From: Phnomibacter ginsenosidimutans
GTDB taxonomy: Bacteria > Bacteroidota > Bacteroidia > Chitinophagales > Chitinophagaceae
Length of the DNA: 64,000 nt
Direction: 5' to 3'
Assembly (NCBI RefSeq): GCF_009740285.1
Contig: NZ_CP046566.1
Location: 3,758,658-3,822,657, forward strand
Shown here: positions 49,268 through 58,558 of the stretch, one piece after another
Layout of the letters: every line of letters begins with the position of its first letter
Numbering within the stretch: the stretch's first letter is position 1
Translations under genes and position numbers: made by a program
Notes under the pieces: generated by a model
Databases searched by the model: none
Seen by the model: only the letters and a program-made list of their open reading frames with translations
What the model was told of the DNA's origin: nothing

Positions 49268-49687
49268 ATGGAACTGCTGTACCAACAACATGAAATACAG
49301 AAAGCTGCACAATGGCTGCTGCAGCAGGCAGGCCACCGCAAAGTGCTGGCTTTTTTTGCGCCCATGGGTGCGGGCAAAACCACGCTGAGTGCTGCGCTGT
49401 TGCAACTGCTGGGCAGCTCCGACCATGCGGGCAGCCCCACCTTTTCCATTATCAATGAATACGCCCTTCCCAATGGCGAAACCTTGTACCACATGGATTG
49501 GTACCGCCTTCGGGATGAAGAAGAAGCCATCGCTGCCGGTGTAGAAGATGCACTGTACAGTGGCCACCGCTGCCTGGTAGAGTGGCCCGAAAAAGCCCCC
49601 GGCCTGTTGCCGCCCGATACACTTTCGGTACGCATTGAGCCGGTGGATGAAGAAAGCCGTCGCCTCGTTGTGCTGGCAGAACAGTAA
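49268..49687 (+). CDS. tsaE: tRNA threonylcarbamoyladenosine biosynthesis ATPase TsaE
   Basis: 139 aa. P-loop FFAPMGAGKTTLSAALLQLLG, then SPTFSIINEY and the conserved W of HMDWYRL. It energises the TsaBCDE complex making t6A37 on tRNAs reading ANN codons. It lies 61 bp ahead of ald; the tsaE-ald order is common in Bacteroidetes. Confidence 0.92.
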   Translation: MELLYQQHEIQKAAQWLLQQAGHRKVLAFFAPMGAGKTTLSAALLQLLGSSDHAGSPTFSIINEYALPNGETLYHMDWYRLRDEEEAIAAGVEDALYSGHRCLVEWPEKAPGLLPPDTLSVRIEPVDEESRRLVVLAEQ

Positions 49688-49748
49688 TTTTATAGCCCTG
49701 CGGGAAATATTACGCAACCCATCACCAACATTTTAGTCAACCGTCGCC

Positions 49749-50957
49749 ATGTCGAAACCAATCATTAGCGGATCGTTCAACTACGAAACACTCGAAGAAA
49801 CTTTGGACATAAAAGCCAAGGGTGCCGACCTCTTTATTGGTGTGCCCAAAGAACATGCCTTTCAGGAAAACCGGGTGGGCCTGATACCCGAAGCCGTGGG
49901 TGTGTTGGTAGCCAATGGCCACGATGTGTGGGTGGAAACAAAAGCCGGTGCCGAAAGTGGCTACCACGACAAAGACTACGCCGAGGCAGGTGCCAAAATA
50001 AAATACGACCACAAGGAAATTTACAACTGCGATATTCTGGTAAAAAGTGCTCCGGTAGTGGATGATGACCTTCCCCTGCTGAAGCCCAACCAGATTGTGA
50101 TTTCGCCTATTCACCTGAGTGTGATGAAGGCTTCCATTTTGCAAAGCATGATGGATAAAAAAATAACCGGCCTCAGTTTTGAAAACCTGAAAGACGATAG
50201 CGGCACTTACCCCATTGTACGCAGCATGAGCGAAATAGCAGGCAGTGCCAGCATGCTCATTGGCGGCCATTACCTCAGTCAGGGCAGCCATGGCAAAGGC
50301 ATTTTGTTGGGCGGCATCAGCGGTATACCACCTACCAAAGTAATTATTTTGGGCGCCGGTGTGGTAGGCGAATTTGCAGCCCGTGCAGCCCTCGCCATGG
50401 GTAGCAGTGTAAAAGTGTTCGACAATAACGTATACAGATTGAAGCGGCTGCAAGACACCCTCGGTCATCGGGTATGGACCAGTGTAATTGAACCCAAAAT
50501 TTTAGCCAAGCAACTCAAGACTTGTGAAATAGCGGTGGGTGCGTTGGGCTCTGCCAACGGCCGTACACCAGTGGTGGTAAGTGAAGACATGGTAGCCAAC
50601 ATGCGCCCCGGCAGTGTTATCATCGATGTGAGCATCGACCGTGGTGGCTGCTTCGAAACCAGTGAAATTACCAGCCACGAACGACCCACTTTTACCAAGC
50701 ACGGGGTAATACACTATTGTGTGCCCAACATACCGAGCGGCTACGGACGTACTGCCAGCCATGCAGTAAGCAATGTACTGATGCCGTTGCTGCTCAACGT
50801 GGCCGATGCCGGTGGTTTGGATACTTACGTGTGGAATAATTTCAACATCCGCACCGGTATTTATTTGTTCAAAGGTGCCCTCACTAATTTTCATTTAAGC
50901 GAACGCTTCGAACTCAAATACACCGACCTGAATTTGCTGATGGCAAGTATGGGGTAG
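49749..50957 (+). CDS. ald: Alanine dehydrogenase
   Basis: 402 aa. The N-terminal substrate domain has IGVPKEHAFQENRVGLIPEAV. The NAD-binding Rossmann part has KVIILGAGVVGEFAARAALAMGSSVKVFD. The sequence also shows IDVSIDRGGCFETSE and YGRTASHAVSNVLMPL, all typical of AlaDH. It interconverts L-alanine and pyruvate/ammonium with NAD. The N-terminus is about 30 aa longer than the standard enzyme, as in other Bacteroidetes. Its stop is 1-2 bp from the convergent DUF1801 gene (50959), with no room for a terminator between. Confidence 0.92.
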   Translation: MSKPIISGSFNYETLEETLDIKAKGADLFIGVPKEHAFQENRVGLIPEAVGVLVANGHDVWVETKAGAESGYHDKDYAEAGAKIKYDHKEIYNCDILVKSAPVVDDDLPLLKPNQIVISPIHLSVMKASILQSMMDKKITGLSFENLKDDSGTYPIVRSMSEIAGSASMLIGGHYLSQGSHGKGILLGGISGIPPTKVIILGAGVVGEFAARAALAMGSSVKVFDNNVYRLKRLQDTLGHRVWTSVIEPKILAKQLKTCEIAVGALGSANGRTPVVVSEDMVANMRPGSVIIDVSIDRGGCFETSEITSHERPTFTKHGVIHYCVPNIPSGYGRTASHAVSNVLMPLLLNVADAGGLDTYVWNNFNIRTGIYLFKGALTNFHLSERFELKYTDLNLLMASMG

Positions 50958-50958
50958 G

Positions 50959-51330
50959 TTATTTTTTCTTCGTTGGTTTACTCAAATTTTCCAGCAGCCG
51001 ATACTTGGTGATTTGCGCCACCAGCCGTTTGGGTATGGGATTGCTCAGCGGAAACTGGATAGCACCTTTTGAGGTAGTATAACCCGAAAGCTCATCGGCA
51101 AAAGCTTGTATGCCCGATGGGGTTGGATAAAACCCGATGTGCTTTTTTTGCGCTGCAAAATACACCAGCACCCCAGCCTGTTTGTATGCCGGCATACAGT
51201 AGCTGATGCACTCTTCTGCCAGTGGCACCGCCTTGCGAATTACCTGCCGCATGGTCTGCAATTTTTCTTGTACCTCCGGTGCCTGATCAGCTATGTATTC
51301 ATCTACCGAGGTATACTTTTTATTATTCAT
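50959..51330 (-). CDS. DUF1801 (YdhG-like) protein
   Basis: 123 aa from ATG 51330 (MNNKKYTSVDEYIADQ). Family core: VQEKLQTMRQVIRKAVPLAEECISYCMPAYKQAG, VLVYFAAQKKHIGFYPTPSG, then GAIQFPLSNPIPKRLVAQI. DUF1801/YdhG has an unknown function; it is a small cytoplasmic protein with a fold related to the frataxin/YdhG group. Lys-rich end (SKPTKKK). Confidence 0.85.
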   Translation of the reverse strand: MNNKKYTSVDEYIADQAPEVQEKLQTMRQVIRKAVPLAEECISYCMPAYKQAGVLVYFAAQKKHIGFYPTPSGIQAFADELSGYTTSKGAIQFPLSNPIPKRLVAQITKYRLLENLSKPTKKK

Positions 51331-51383
51331 AACGGTAAGGTATCTGTGCTTGCAAACAGCTACCAGCAAGTAAGGTAAATAAA

Positions 51384-51407
51384 AACGGCTACCTGATGGC
51401 AGCCGTT
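51384..51407 (-). terminator. Terminator after small membrane protein gene
   Basis: The minus strand reads AACGGCT (51407-51401), a short inner part, AGCCGTT (51390-51384), then TTTATTT. A 7-bp outer stem with T-run, 26 bp after the stop at 51433. Confidence 0.65.
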
Positions 51408-51432
51408 GCAATGCTTTGTGACGGTTGGTGTA

Positions 51433-51726
51433 TTAAAACCGATAGCGGCTGTTGGCATGCATTACCTGCTCCCGCAGTATGCGTACCACCGCCAGCCCAC
51501 TCATGACAGGCGTAGCTATGCGGCGCCAAATGAATACCAGTAATACCGCAGCAACTGCGGCACCGAGCAGTACACCACCCAGTGTACCCCATGCTACAAT
51601 TGCCAGTCCGCTCATGCTGAGCGGCGTAAGCCATACCAGCAAACCGGTAACCACAATGCCCGACAGGGCAAACCAGCCAAACCACAACAACAGCGCTATG
51701 TTGCGCAATAATTTCCAGGTTTTCAT
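51433..51726 (-). CDS. Small two-helix membrane protein, unknown
   Basis: 97 aa from ATG 51726 (MKTWKLLRNIALLLWFGWFALSG). Two long hydrophobic segments, about residues 8-33 and 38-66, followed by a basic C-terminal part (FIWRRIATPVM). No family recognised. It sits between DUF1801 and the OmpR-type regulator and is preceded by a strong terminator. Coding status is plausible but based only on frame, start and membrane pattern. Confidence 0.55.
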   Translation of the reverse strand: MKTWKLLRNIALLLWFGWFALSGIVVTGLLVWLTPLSMSGLAIVAWGTLGGVLLGAAVAAVLLVFIWRRIATPVMSGLAVVRILREQVMHANSRYRF

Positions 51727-51759
51727 ACTGCAGGTATATCCATTTACATACCAAAAAAC

Positions 51760-51790
51760 ACAATCCCCCGCCATAGTGGCAGGGGATTGT
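51760..51790 (-). terminator. Terminator downstream of the response regulator
   Basis: ACAATCCCC and GCCA (51760-51773) pair with TGGC and GGGGATTGT (51777-51790), around one C-A mismatch and a 3-nt loop. On the minus strand a T6 run follows (GTGTTTTTTGG). It ends transcripts coming from the regulator at 51907. Confidence 0.75.
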
Positions 51791-51810
51791 TGATTTTATG
51801 ATTTTGTAAG

Positions 51811-51900
51811 CGAAAAGCCGAAGGCCAAAAGCGGAAAGCGGAAGGCTTAAAGCTGGCGATTACAATCCGGTCCTTCACCCCCTTTAGGGGGCAGGGGGGT
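51811..51900. repeat. Intergenic low-complexity repeats
   Basis: Short purine-rich units AAGCCGAAGGC, AAAGCGGAAAGCGGAAGGC (51820-51850) precede CCCCCTTTAGGGGGCAGGGGGG (51878-51899), which contains the palindrome CCCCCTTTAGGGGG. Similar pieces occur between genes in other Bacteroidetes; here they separate the regulator's stop from the terminator. Confidence 0.45.
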
Positions 51901-51906
51901 TTGTTT

Positions 51907-52605
51907 TTACGCCTCCTTCTCCACCAATCTAAAGCCGTTACCGTGGATGTTCACAATCTCCAGGTTTTCGTCTTCCTTCAGGTATTTGCGCAGCTTGGCA
52001 ATGTACACGTCCATGCTACGGCCGTTGAAGTAGGTATCGCTACCCCAAATTTTCTTGAGGGCTTTTTCGCGGGGCAGCAGGTCGTTTTTATGTTCGGCCA
52101 GCATGCGCAGCAGTTCATTTTCTTTGGGGCTCAATGTTTGGGTTTTACCAGCAATGCTCAGCTCCCGCAGTTTGGGATTGAAGTGGAAATTGCCCAGGTC
52201 AAACTCCATGTTTTCCTGTTCGCGGTTCAGCTCTTCATTGCGCTTCAAAATGGCTTTGATTTTATGCAGCAATACTTCGCTGTCGAAAGGCTTGGTGATG
52301 TAATCATCGGCACCCAGTTTGTAGCCCTGAATGATGTCTTCCTTCATGGTTTTGGCACTCAGGAAAAACAACGGAATATCCGGATCTACATCACGAATTT
52401 CTTCGGCCAGTGTAAAGCCATCCATGTTGGGCATCATTACATCCAGCAGGCATATATCAAATTTTTCCCGTTGAAAAGCAGCCAGGCCAAGGCGACCGTC
52501 ACGCTCCAGGGTTACATCGTAGTCGTTCAGTTCGAGGTAGTTCTTCAGTACCATGCCCAGATTGGTGTCATCTTCGCACAGCAGAATCTTGTATTTCTTA
52601 TCCAT
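51907..52605 (-). CDS. OmpR/RprY-type response regulator
   Basis: 232 aa from ATG 52605 (MDKKYKILLCEDDTNLG). Receiver: acidic pair EDD, phospho-Asp in CLLDVMMPNMDGF, Ser in FFLSAKT and Lys in ITKPFDSE. The winged-helix C-terminal domain has LSPKENELLRMLAEHKND and the recognition segment GRSMDVYIAKLRKYL. No histidine kinase is adjacent, so it is an orphan here. Codons 1-17 of the longer open frame are rejected as start because the receiver begins cleanly at 52605. Confidence 0.9.
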   Translation of the reverse strand: MDKKYKILLCEDDTNLGMVLKNYLELNDYDVTLERDGRLGLAAFQREKFDICLLDVMMPNMDGFTLAEEIRDVDPDIPLFFLSAKTMKEDIIQGYKLGADDYITKPFDSEVLLHKIKAILKRNEELNREQENMEFDLGNFHFNPKLRELSIAGKTQTLSPKENELLRMLAEHKNDLLPREKALKKIWGSDTYFNGRSMDVYIAKLRKYLKEDENLEIVNIHGNGFRLVEKEA

Positions 52606-52792
52606 ATCAATGGTGTTTGTACAAATAAAAATAGAAAATAGCAGCCCCCCGTCCAATAAATTGTTAATGAGCAGGTTACTACAGCATACAGACTACGCCG
52701 TTTGCCTGTATTTTAGTCACAGCAGGCTGACATTTTGTAACCACCCGCCAATGCAGTACAGCAATTGATGTCTGTTTTAAAATCGTGTTTAT

Positions 52793-53164
52793 ATGATGCT
52801 TACTTCTGATAATACGTTCAAGAAACTCATTGTGATTGGCGACCGGGTGCTCATTCGCCCCAGCAAGCCCGAAGAAAAAACCGTGAGTGGCCTGTACCTG
52901 CCACCCGGTGTGCAGGAAAAAGAAAAAGTGCAGCAAGGCTATGTGATCAAAACCGGGCCGGGCTATGCCATACCCATGCCGGTAGACAGTGAGCCATGGA
53001 AGGCCGAAGAAGAACAGGTGAAATACATTCCGCTGCAGGCACGTGAAGGCGACCTTGCCATTTTTTTGGTGAGTGGCGCTACAGAAGTGATGTATGAAGG
53101 TGAAAAGTATTTTATTGTACCGCAAAGCGCCATCCTGATGCTGGAGCGGGAAGAAGATTTATAA
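52793..53164 (+). CDS. GroES-like co-chaperonin family protein
   Basis: 123 aa. The Cpn10 beta-barrel signature is clear: LIVIGDRVLIRPSKPEEKTVSGLYLP, GYVIKTGPGYAIP and VSGATEVMYEGEKYFIVPQSAILML. It is longer than GroES (about 97 aa) with an insert after GPG. It lies 64 bp before the Rel gene, the same order as in other Bacteroidetes. Whether it binds GroEL is unknown. Confidence 0.85.
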   Translation: MMLTSDNTFKKLIVIGDRVLIRPSKPEEKTVSGLYLPPGVQEKEKVQQGYVIKTGPGYAIPMPVDSEPWKAEEEQVKYIPLQAREGDLAIFLVSGATEVMYEGEKYFIVPQSAILMLEREEDL

Positions 53165-53228
53165 CCCACTCACCCGTAAGCCGCATCAGCGTTGCACCTC
53201 GTATCTTTACCGCTTTAGAACACTGCCA

Positions 53229-55488
53229 TTGGAAACACCTGCCGTACCTACGAAAACGTATACTCTCAACGAGGAACAGGAGAAAAAAGAAATCCTGCGG
53301 AAATACCGTGCCCTGCTGCGGGTGCTCAAGCCCAAGCTCAAACCCGGCGACCGGGAGCTGGTGCGGCATTCGTTTGAAATGGCGGCCGATGCCCATAAAA
53401 CCATGCGGCGCAAAAGCGGCGAGCCCTATATTTTGCACCCTATTGCCGTGGCCATGATTTGTGCCGAAGAAATTGGCCTCGGGGTACGCAGCACCATTTG
53501 CGCCTTGCTGCACGATACGGTTGAAGACACGGAAATAACGCTGGAAGATGTACAGCGGGAGTTTGGCAACGAGATAGCCCGCATTGTAGATGGGCTCACC
53601 AAAATCAGCAACGTTATTGATGCCAGCAGCAGCCAGCAGGCCGAAAACTTCAAGAAGATTTTGATGACGCTGACGGATGACCCACGGGTTATCCTCATCA
53701 AACTGGCCGACCGCCTGCACAACATGCGTACGCTGGACAGCATGAAGCGGGAAAAGCAATTGAAAATAGCCAGCGAAACCATTTGGGTATATGCGCCATT
53801 GGCTCACCGCATGGGCCTCTACGCCATCAAAACCGAAATGGAAGACCTCTCCATGAAATACATGGAGCCCGATGCCTACCGCGAAATAGCCCAGAAGCTG
53901 GCAGAAACCAAACGGGAACGCAGTCGCTACATCAACGAGTTCATTCGCCCACTGAAAGAAAAACTGGATGCTACCGGCTTACAATTCGACATCTATGGCC
54001 GCCCCAAAAGCATTCACTCCATCTGGAATAAAATCAAAAAGAAAGGCGTCAGCTTTGAAGAAGTGTACGACCTCTTTGCCATCCGGGTGATTCTGGATTC
54101 GGAACAGCAAGAAGAGAAAGCTGATTGCTGGAAAGTGTACAGCATTATTACCAGCGAATACCAGCCGCAGCCCGAACGCCTCCGCGACTGGCTGAGCCGC
54201 CCCAAAAGCAATGGCTACGAAGCCCTGCACACCACTGTGATGGGGCCACAGGGCCGATGGGTAGAAGTGCAGGTACGCAGCCGCCGCATGGATGAAATAG
54301 CCGAGCGGGGTTTGGCAGCTCACTTCAAATACAAAGAAGGCACCGGGCAAGAAGACCGCTTCGACAAATGGTTTCAGCAAATACGGGATGTGATTGGCTC
54401 ACCCGATGCCGATTCGGTAGACTTCCTCAACGATTTCAAAACCAGTTTCCTCGCCGAAGAAATATATGTGTACACCCCACGGGGCGATGTAAAAATGCTG
54501 CCTGCCGGAAGCACTGCTTTGGACTTTGCTTTTTACATCCACAGTGCCATTGGTAGTAAAACCATTGGCGCCAAAGTAAACCACAAACTGGTGCCCATTG
54601 GCCACAAACTGCGCAGTGGCGATCAGATTGAAATCATCACCAGCAACAAGCAAAAGCCGCATGAAGACTGGCTGAACCTGGTGATTACAGCCAAGGCCAA
54701 AAGCAAAATCAAAGACTCGCTGAAAGAGGAAAAACGCAAAATAGCCGACGATGGCAAATACATTTTGCAGAAAAAACTCGAAGGCATGAAAGCCGCGGTG
54801 ACCCCCGGCAATGTGGAGTTGATTGCACAGTTTTACAAGCTCTCTTCTTCGCTGGATTTGTATTACAACATCGCCATCAAAAACATTGACCTCAAAGAAC
54901 TCAAAGACTTTCAGGTGCATGGCGACCGACTGGATTTGCCCCGACCCAAACAGCCGGAGCACAAGCCACATGAGCAGCAGGCAGAGCAGCACCAGCACAA
55001 ACATGCTGTTCCATCCAAAGACACAGAGCTCATTATTTTTGGTGAAAGCGGCGATCAGGTTTAAGTACACACTGGCCAACTGTTGCAAGCCCATTCCCGG
55101 CGATGATGTGTTTGGTTTTATTACCGCTACAGAAGGGCTGAAAATACACCGCACCAGCTGCCCCAATGCTGCACGGCTGCTGGCCAACTATGGCCACCGG
55201 GTGGTAAAAACCAAGTGGGCTAAAAACAAAGACATTGCCTTTCTCACAGGCATCAAAATCATCGGATTGGATGATGTGGGTGTCATCAACAAAATCACCA
55301 ACATCATTAGTGGCGACATGCGCATCAACATCAATGCCCTCACCATCGAAAGCCGCGATGGCTTGTTTGAAGGCAACATCAAAGTGTATGTGCACGACAA
55401 GGAAGAACTGAATGAACTGGTGAGCAGGCTCAAAAACCTACGGGGTATTCAAACAGTAGACCGCTTCGAACCCGAAGAAAACAAATAG
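53229..55488 (+). CDS. relA/spoT: Bifunctional (p)ppGpp synthetase/hydrolase, Rel/SpoT (frameshifted)
   Basis: TTG start at 53229. The HD hydrolase domain (about residues 45-200) has the HD pair in LLHDTVEDTEIT and ADRLHNMRTL. The synthetase domain (about 240-350) has YGRPKSIHSIWNKI and RDWLSRPKSNGYEALHTTV. The TGS domain (about 400-460) has YVYTPRGDVKMLPAGSTALDFA. A His-rich linker follows. The frame breaks at TTT 55060-55062 (GDQV then stop at 55064). Dropping one T restores KYTLANCCKPIPGDD, then an ACT-type regulatory domain to the stop at 55488. The conserved CC motif in the last part shows the gene is normally whole. Confidence 0.93.
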
Positions 55489-55621
55489 TCATTTTTTCGT
55501 TTGTCGCAATCGTTGGCGTTTAATTGGCGCAGCCAAGTGCCAGTGCTGTCCCGCATTTTCCTTAGTTTAGCGGGCTGCCTGATGTAATACGATTGCTGCC
55601 TACGAAGTATATTCATCAGAT

Positions 55622-58201
55622 ATGGACCCAAATTCACTGACGCAACTTGAACGCTTCAAAAACGAAGTGGGCATCAAGTTTCAGTTATTCAACAGCCTGT
55701 TTACCAGCCTGCCTTTTCATCGCATTGAAAAAACAGGCATTCTATTGTCGTTGCTGCTCAACAATTGCGAAGAAGGCTACGATAAAGGCAAGAGCCCTGT
55801 AGAAATTCTCAACGATTTTTTCAGCAAGCATACCGGTTATAAAACAGAAGAAGAACGGATTGATTTGCTGTTTCGGTTTGTGCAATATGCCGAGCGGCAA
55901 ATTGTATTGTTTGATGCATTGGAAGATGCTGCGTTTCGTTCCTTGCACGATTTTTCGGGCACTGGTACCATGAAGCAGCTGCAAGCCAAAGTAGAACAGG
56001 AAAACCAGCAAGTGGTGCTGCAGGAGCTGATGCAAAATTTTGGCATCCGGCTGGTGCTTACGGCGCATCCCACACAGTTTTACCCCGGCGAAGTGTTGGG
56101 CATCATTCACGACCTGTCGAAAGCACTGAGCGACGACAACAACGCACAGGTAAACATGTACCTGCAGCAGTTGGGCAAAACACCATTTTTGAAAAAAGAA
56201 AAACCTACGCCTTATGATGAAGCCATCAGTTTGGTGTGGTTTTTAGAAAATATTTTTTACGCAGCAGCCGGCCGCATTTTGTTTTTCATGAAGCGGCAGC
56301 TCAACTACACACTCAACCCCAACAACCCCATCATTCGCCTTGGCTTTTGGCCCGGCGGCGACCGCGACGGCAACCCATTTGTGAAAGTGGATACCACATT
56401 GAAAGTGGCACACGAACTGCGTACCAGCATTCTCAAATGCTACTACCTCGATATCCGCAAACTCAAGCGTCGCCTTACCTTTAAAGGAGTTACCAAGCCA
56501 CTGGCCATGCTGGAAAAACTGCTGTATCAGCATGTATTCATTCCCGGTCATGAAAGCGCATTGGTGCTCGATGATATTTTGCAGCCACTGCTGCAAATAC
56601 GCCAAACGTTGAAGACGGAGCACAACGGCCTGTTCATTCATTTGGTAGAAAACCTCATCAACAAAGTAGAAGTATTTGGCCTGCATTTTGCCTCGCTGGA
56701 TGTGCGGCAAGACAGCAGTGTACATACCGCTTTGTGGCAGGAGCTGGCCAAAGTGCACGGTGTTTTGCCTGAAGGATTTGCACAGATGGATGCTATTGAA
56801 AAAATGGATGCCATCATGCAATTGCAGCAGCAATTATCACCCGATGTACTCAGCAATGAAATACATCAGGACACGCTGAAAATACCCGGCATCATTCGGG
56901 ATATTCAACGCCTCAATGGTGAAGCAGGTTGCCACCGCTACATCATCAGCCAGTGCCAGAGTGCACTAAATGTGCTGGAAGTGTATGGCTTGTTTTTACT
57001 GAATGGCTGGAAGGCAAATCACATGTCGGTAGACATTGTGCCCTTGTTTGAAACCATTGATGACTTGCAGGGTGCCGCTGCCATTATGGAAACCTTGTAC
57101 ATGCAACCCGGCTACCGGGAGCACCTGCAGCGCCGCGGCAATCAGCAAACCATTATGCTGGGCTTTAGCGATGGCACCAAAGATGGTGGCTACCTGATGG
57201 CCAACTGGAGCATTTACAAAGCCAAGGAAGAGCTCACCCTGCTGTCGCGGAAGTACGATATTGATGTGTTGTTTTTTGATGGCCGCGGCGGCCCGCCCAG
57301 CCGCGGCGGAGGCAAAACCCATAAGTTTTACGCCAGCATGGGCCAAAACATTTCGAACCGCGAAATTCAACTCACCATACAAGGACAAACCATCAGCTCC
57401 AACTTTGGTACGGTAGATGCAGCGCAGTTCAACATGGAGCAGCTCATTCATGCCGGGCTCAGCAGCACTTTGTTTGCCTCCAAGCTGTCTACCCTCGAAA
57501 AAACGGAAGAACAGTTGCTGATAGAACTGGCCAATATGGGGTACAAGAGCTATCAGGGCCTCAAAAACCACCCCAATTTTTTAGACTACCTGAGCAGTGC
57601 CAGCCCGCTCCGGTTTTATGCCGATACCAATATCGGCAGCCGGCCAGCCAAGCGGGGCGGCTCCGCCAAACTGGCGCTGAAAGACCTGCGGGCCATTCCG
57701 TTTGTAGGTGCCTGGAGCCAGATTAAGCAAAACGTAACAGGCTATTACGGCGTAGGCACGGCATTGCAACAAATAGAGGCCGATGGCCGATGGCAGGAAG
57801 TGGCCGATCTGTATCACAACTCGTTGTTCTTCCGCACGTTGATAGACAACTGCGAAATGGCCATGAAAAAATGCTTCTTTCCGCTGACGGCCTACCTGGG
57901 CGAACATGCGGTATATGGCAAAGTGTGGCACATGATACACGATGAGTATAACCTGACCCGCAAAATGGTACTCAAACTCAGTGGCAATACCGAACTGATG
58001 GGCAACTACCCGGTGGAGCAATTGAGTATTCAAATGCGGGAAAGAATTGTGATACCGCTCACCAGCATTCAACAATTTGGTCTGGCCCAGTTACGCCGCA
58101 TGGAAGAGCAGGTGATGAGTTCACCGCTCAAAAACAAATACGAAAAACTAGTGATGCGTTGTTCTTTCGGCATCATTAATGCTGGCCGAAACAGCGCCTA
58201 A
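55622..58201 (+). CDS. ppc: Phosphoenolpyruvate carboxylase
   Basis: 859 aa. N-terminal catalytic His in LVLTAHPTQFYPG; bicarbonate/PEP site GFWPGGDRDGNPFV; loop DGRGGPPSRGGGKTHKF (the classical sequence is FHGRGGxxGRGGGP); C-terminal RSRPAKRG-like SRPAKRGGSAKL. The end lacks the classical -NTG and runs GIINAGRNSA, a Bacteroidetes-type variant. Carboxylates PEP to oxaloacetate, anaplerosis for the TCA cycle. It begins 134 bp after Rel; a strong terminator follows. Confidence 0.93.
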   Translation: MDPNSLTQLERFKNEVGIKFQLFNSLFTSLPFHRIEKTGILLSLLLNNCEEGYDKGKSPVEILNDFFSKHTGYKTEEERIDLLFRFVQYAERQIVLFDALEDAAFRSLHDFSGTGTMKQLQAKVEQENQQVVLQELMQNFGIRLVLTAHPTQFYPGEVLGIIHDLSKALSDDNNAQVNMYLQQLGKTPFLKKEKPTPYDEAISLVWFLENIFYAAAGRILFFMKRQLNYTLNPNNPIIRLGFWPGGDRDGNPFVKVDTTLKVAHELRTSILKCYYLDIRKLKRRLTFKGVTKPLAMLEKLLYQHVFIPGHESALVLDDILQPLLQIRQTLKTEHNGLFIHLVENLINKVEVFGLHFASLDVRQDSSVHTALWQELAKVHGVLPEGFAQMDAIEKMDAIMQLQQQLSPDVLSNEIHQDTLKIPGIIRDIQRLNGEAGCHRYIISQCQSALNVLEVYGLFLLNGWKANHMSVDIVPLFETIDDLQGAAAIMETLYMQPGYREHLQRRGNQQTIMLGFSDGTKDGGYLMANWSIYKAKEELTLLSRKYDIDVLFFDGRGGPPSRGGGKTHKFYASMGQNISNREIQLTIQGQTISSNFGTVDAAQFNMEQLIHAGLSSTLFASKLSTLEKTEEQLLIELANMGYKSYQGLKNHPNFLDYLSSASPLRFYADTNIGSRPAKRGGSAKLALKDLRAIPFVGAWSQIKQNVTGYYGVGTALQQIEADGRWQEVADLYHNSLFFRTLIDNCEMAMKKCFFPLTAYLGEHAVYGKVWHMIHDEYNLTRKMVLKLSGNTELMGNYPVEQLSIQMRERIVIPLTSIQQFGLAQLRRMEEQVMSSPLKNKYEKLVMRCSFGIINAGRNSA

Positions 58202-58229
58202 AACTTCCATATCTCATGAGGAAAGAATG

Positions 58230-58267
58230 ACATCGGTCGATTTTCAAAAAAATTGACCGATGTTTTT
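58230..58267 (+). terminator. Intrinsic terminator after ppc
   Basis: ACATCGGTCGATTTT (58230-58244) pairs with AAAATTGACCGATGT (58249-58263), a 15-bp stem with one G-T pair, then TTTTT. The remaining gap to 58558 shows no gene. Confidence 0.85.
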
Positions 58268-58558
58268 CAACATTACAACAATGATTTTAATACTTTGCAG
58301 GTAGAAAACCCAACCCTGAATCATCCCGGCTATTAAAAGCATTGTTGTAGAACCCCTGGAAAAGAAGCCCTTGTGTCCTGAGATACCCATTGAAAGAAAG
58401 ACCAAAGCGGCTCCCTTTATTTGATGTGCACAGTAAGTACTGCGATTTTACCCAATCGCTTATACTACGCTTGTCCAATGCTTTTTCTGGTTGTATTCCG
58501 AATGGTTTTTCTGCCTGCGCAAATCGTTTTCGTCACCTACGCATAAAACCTAACAAAC

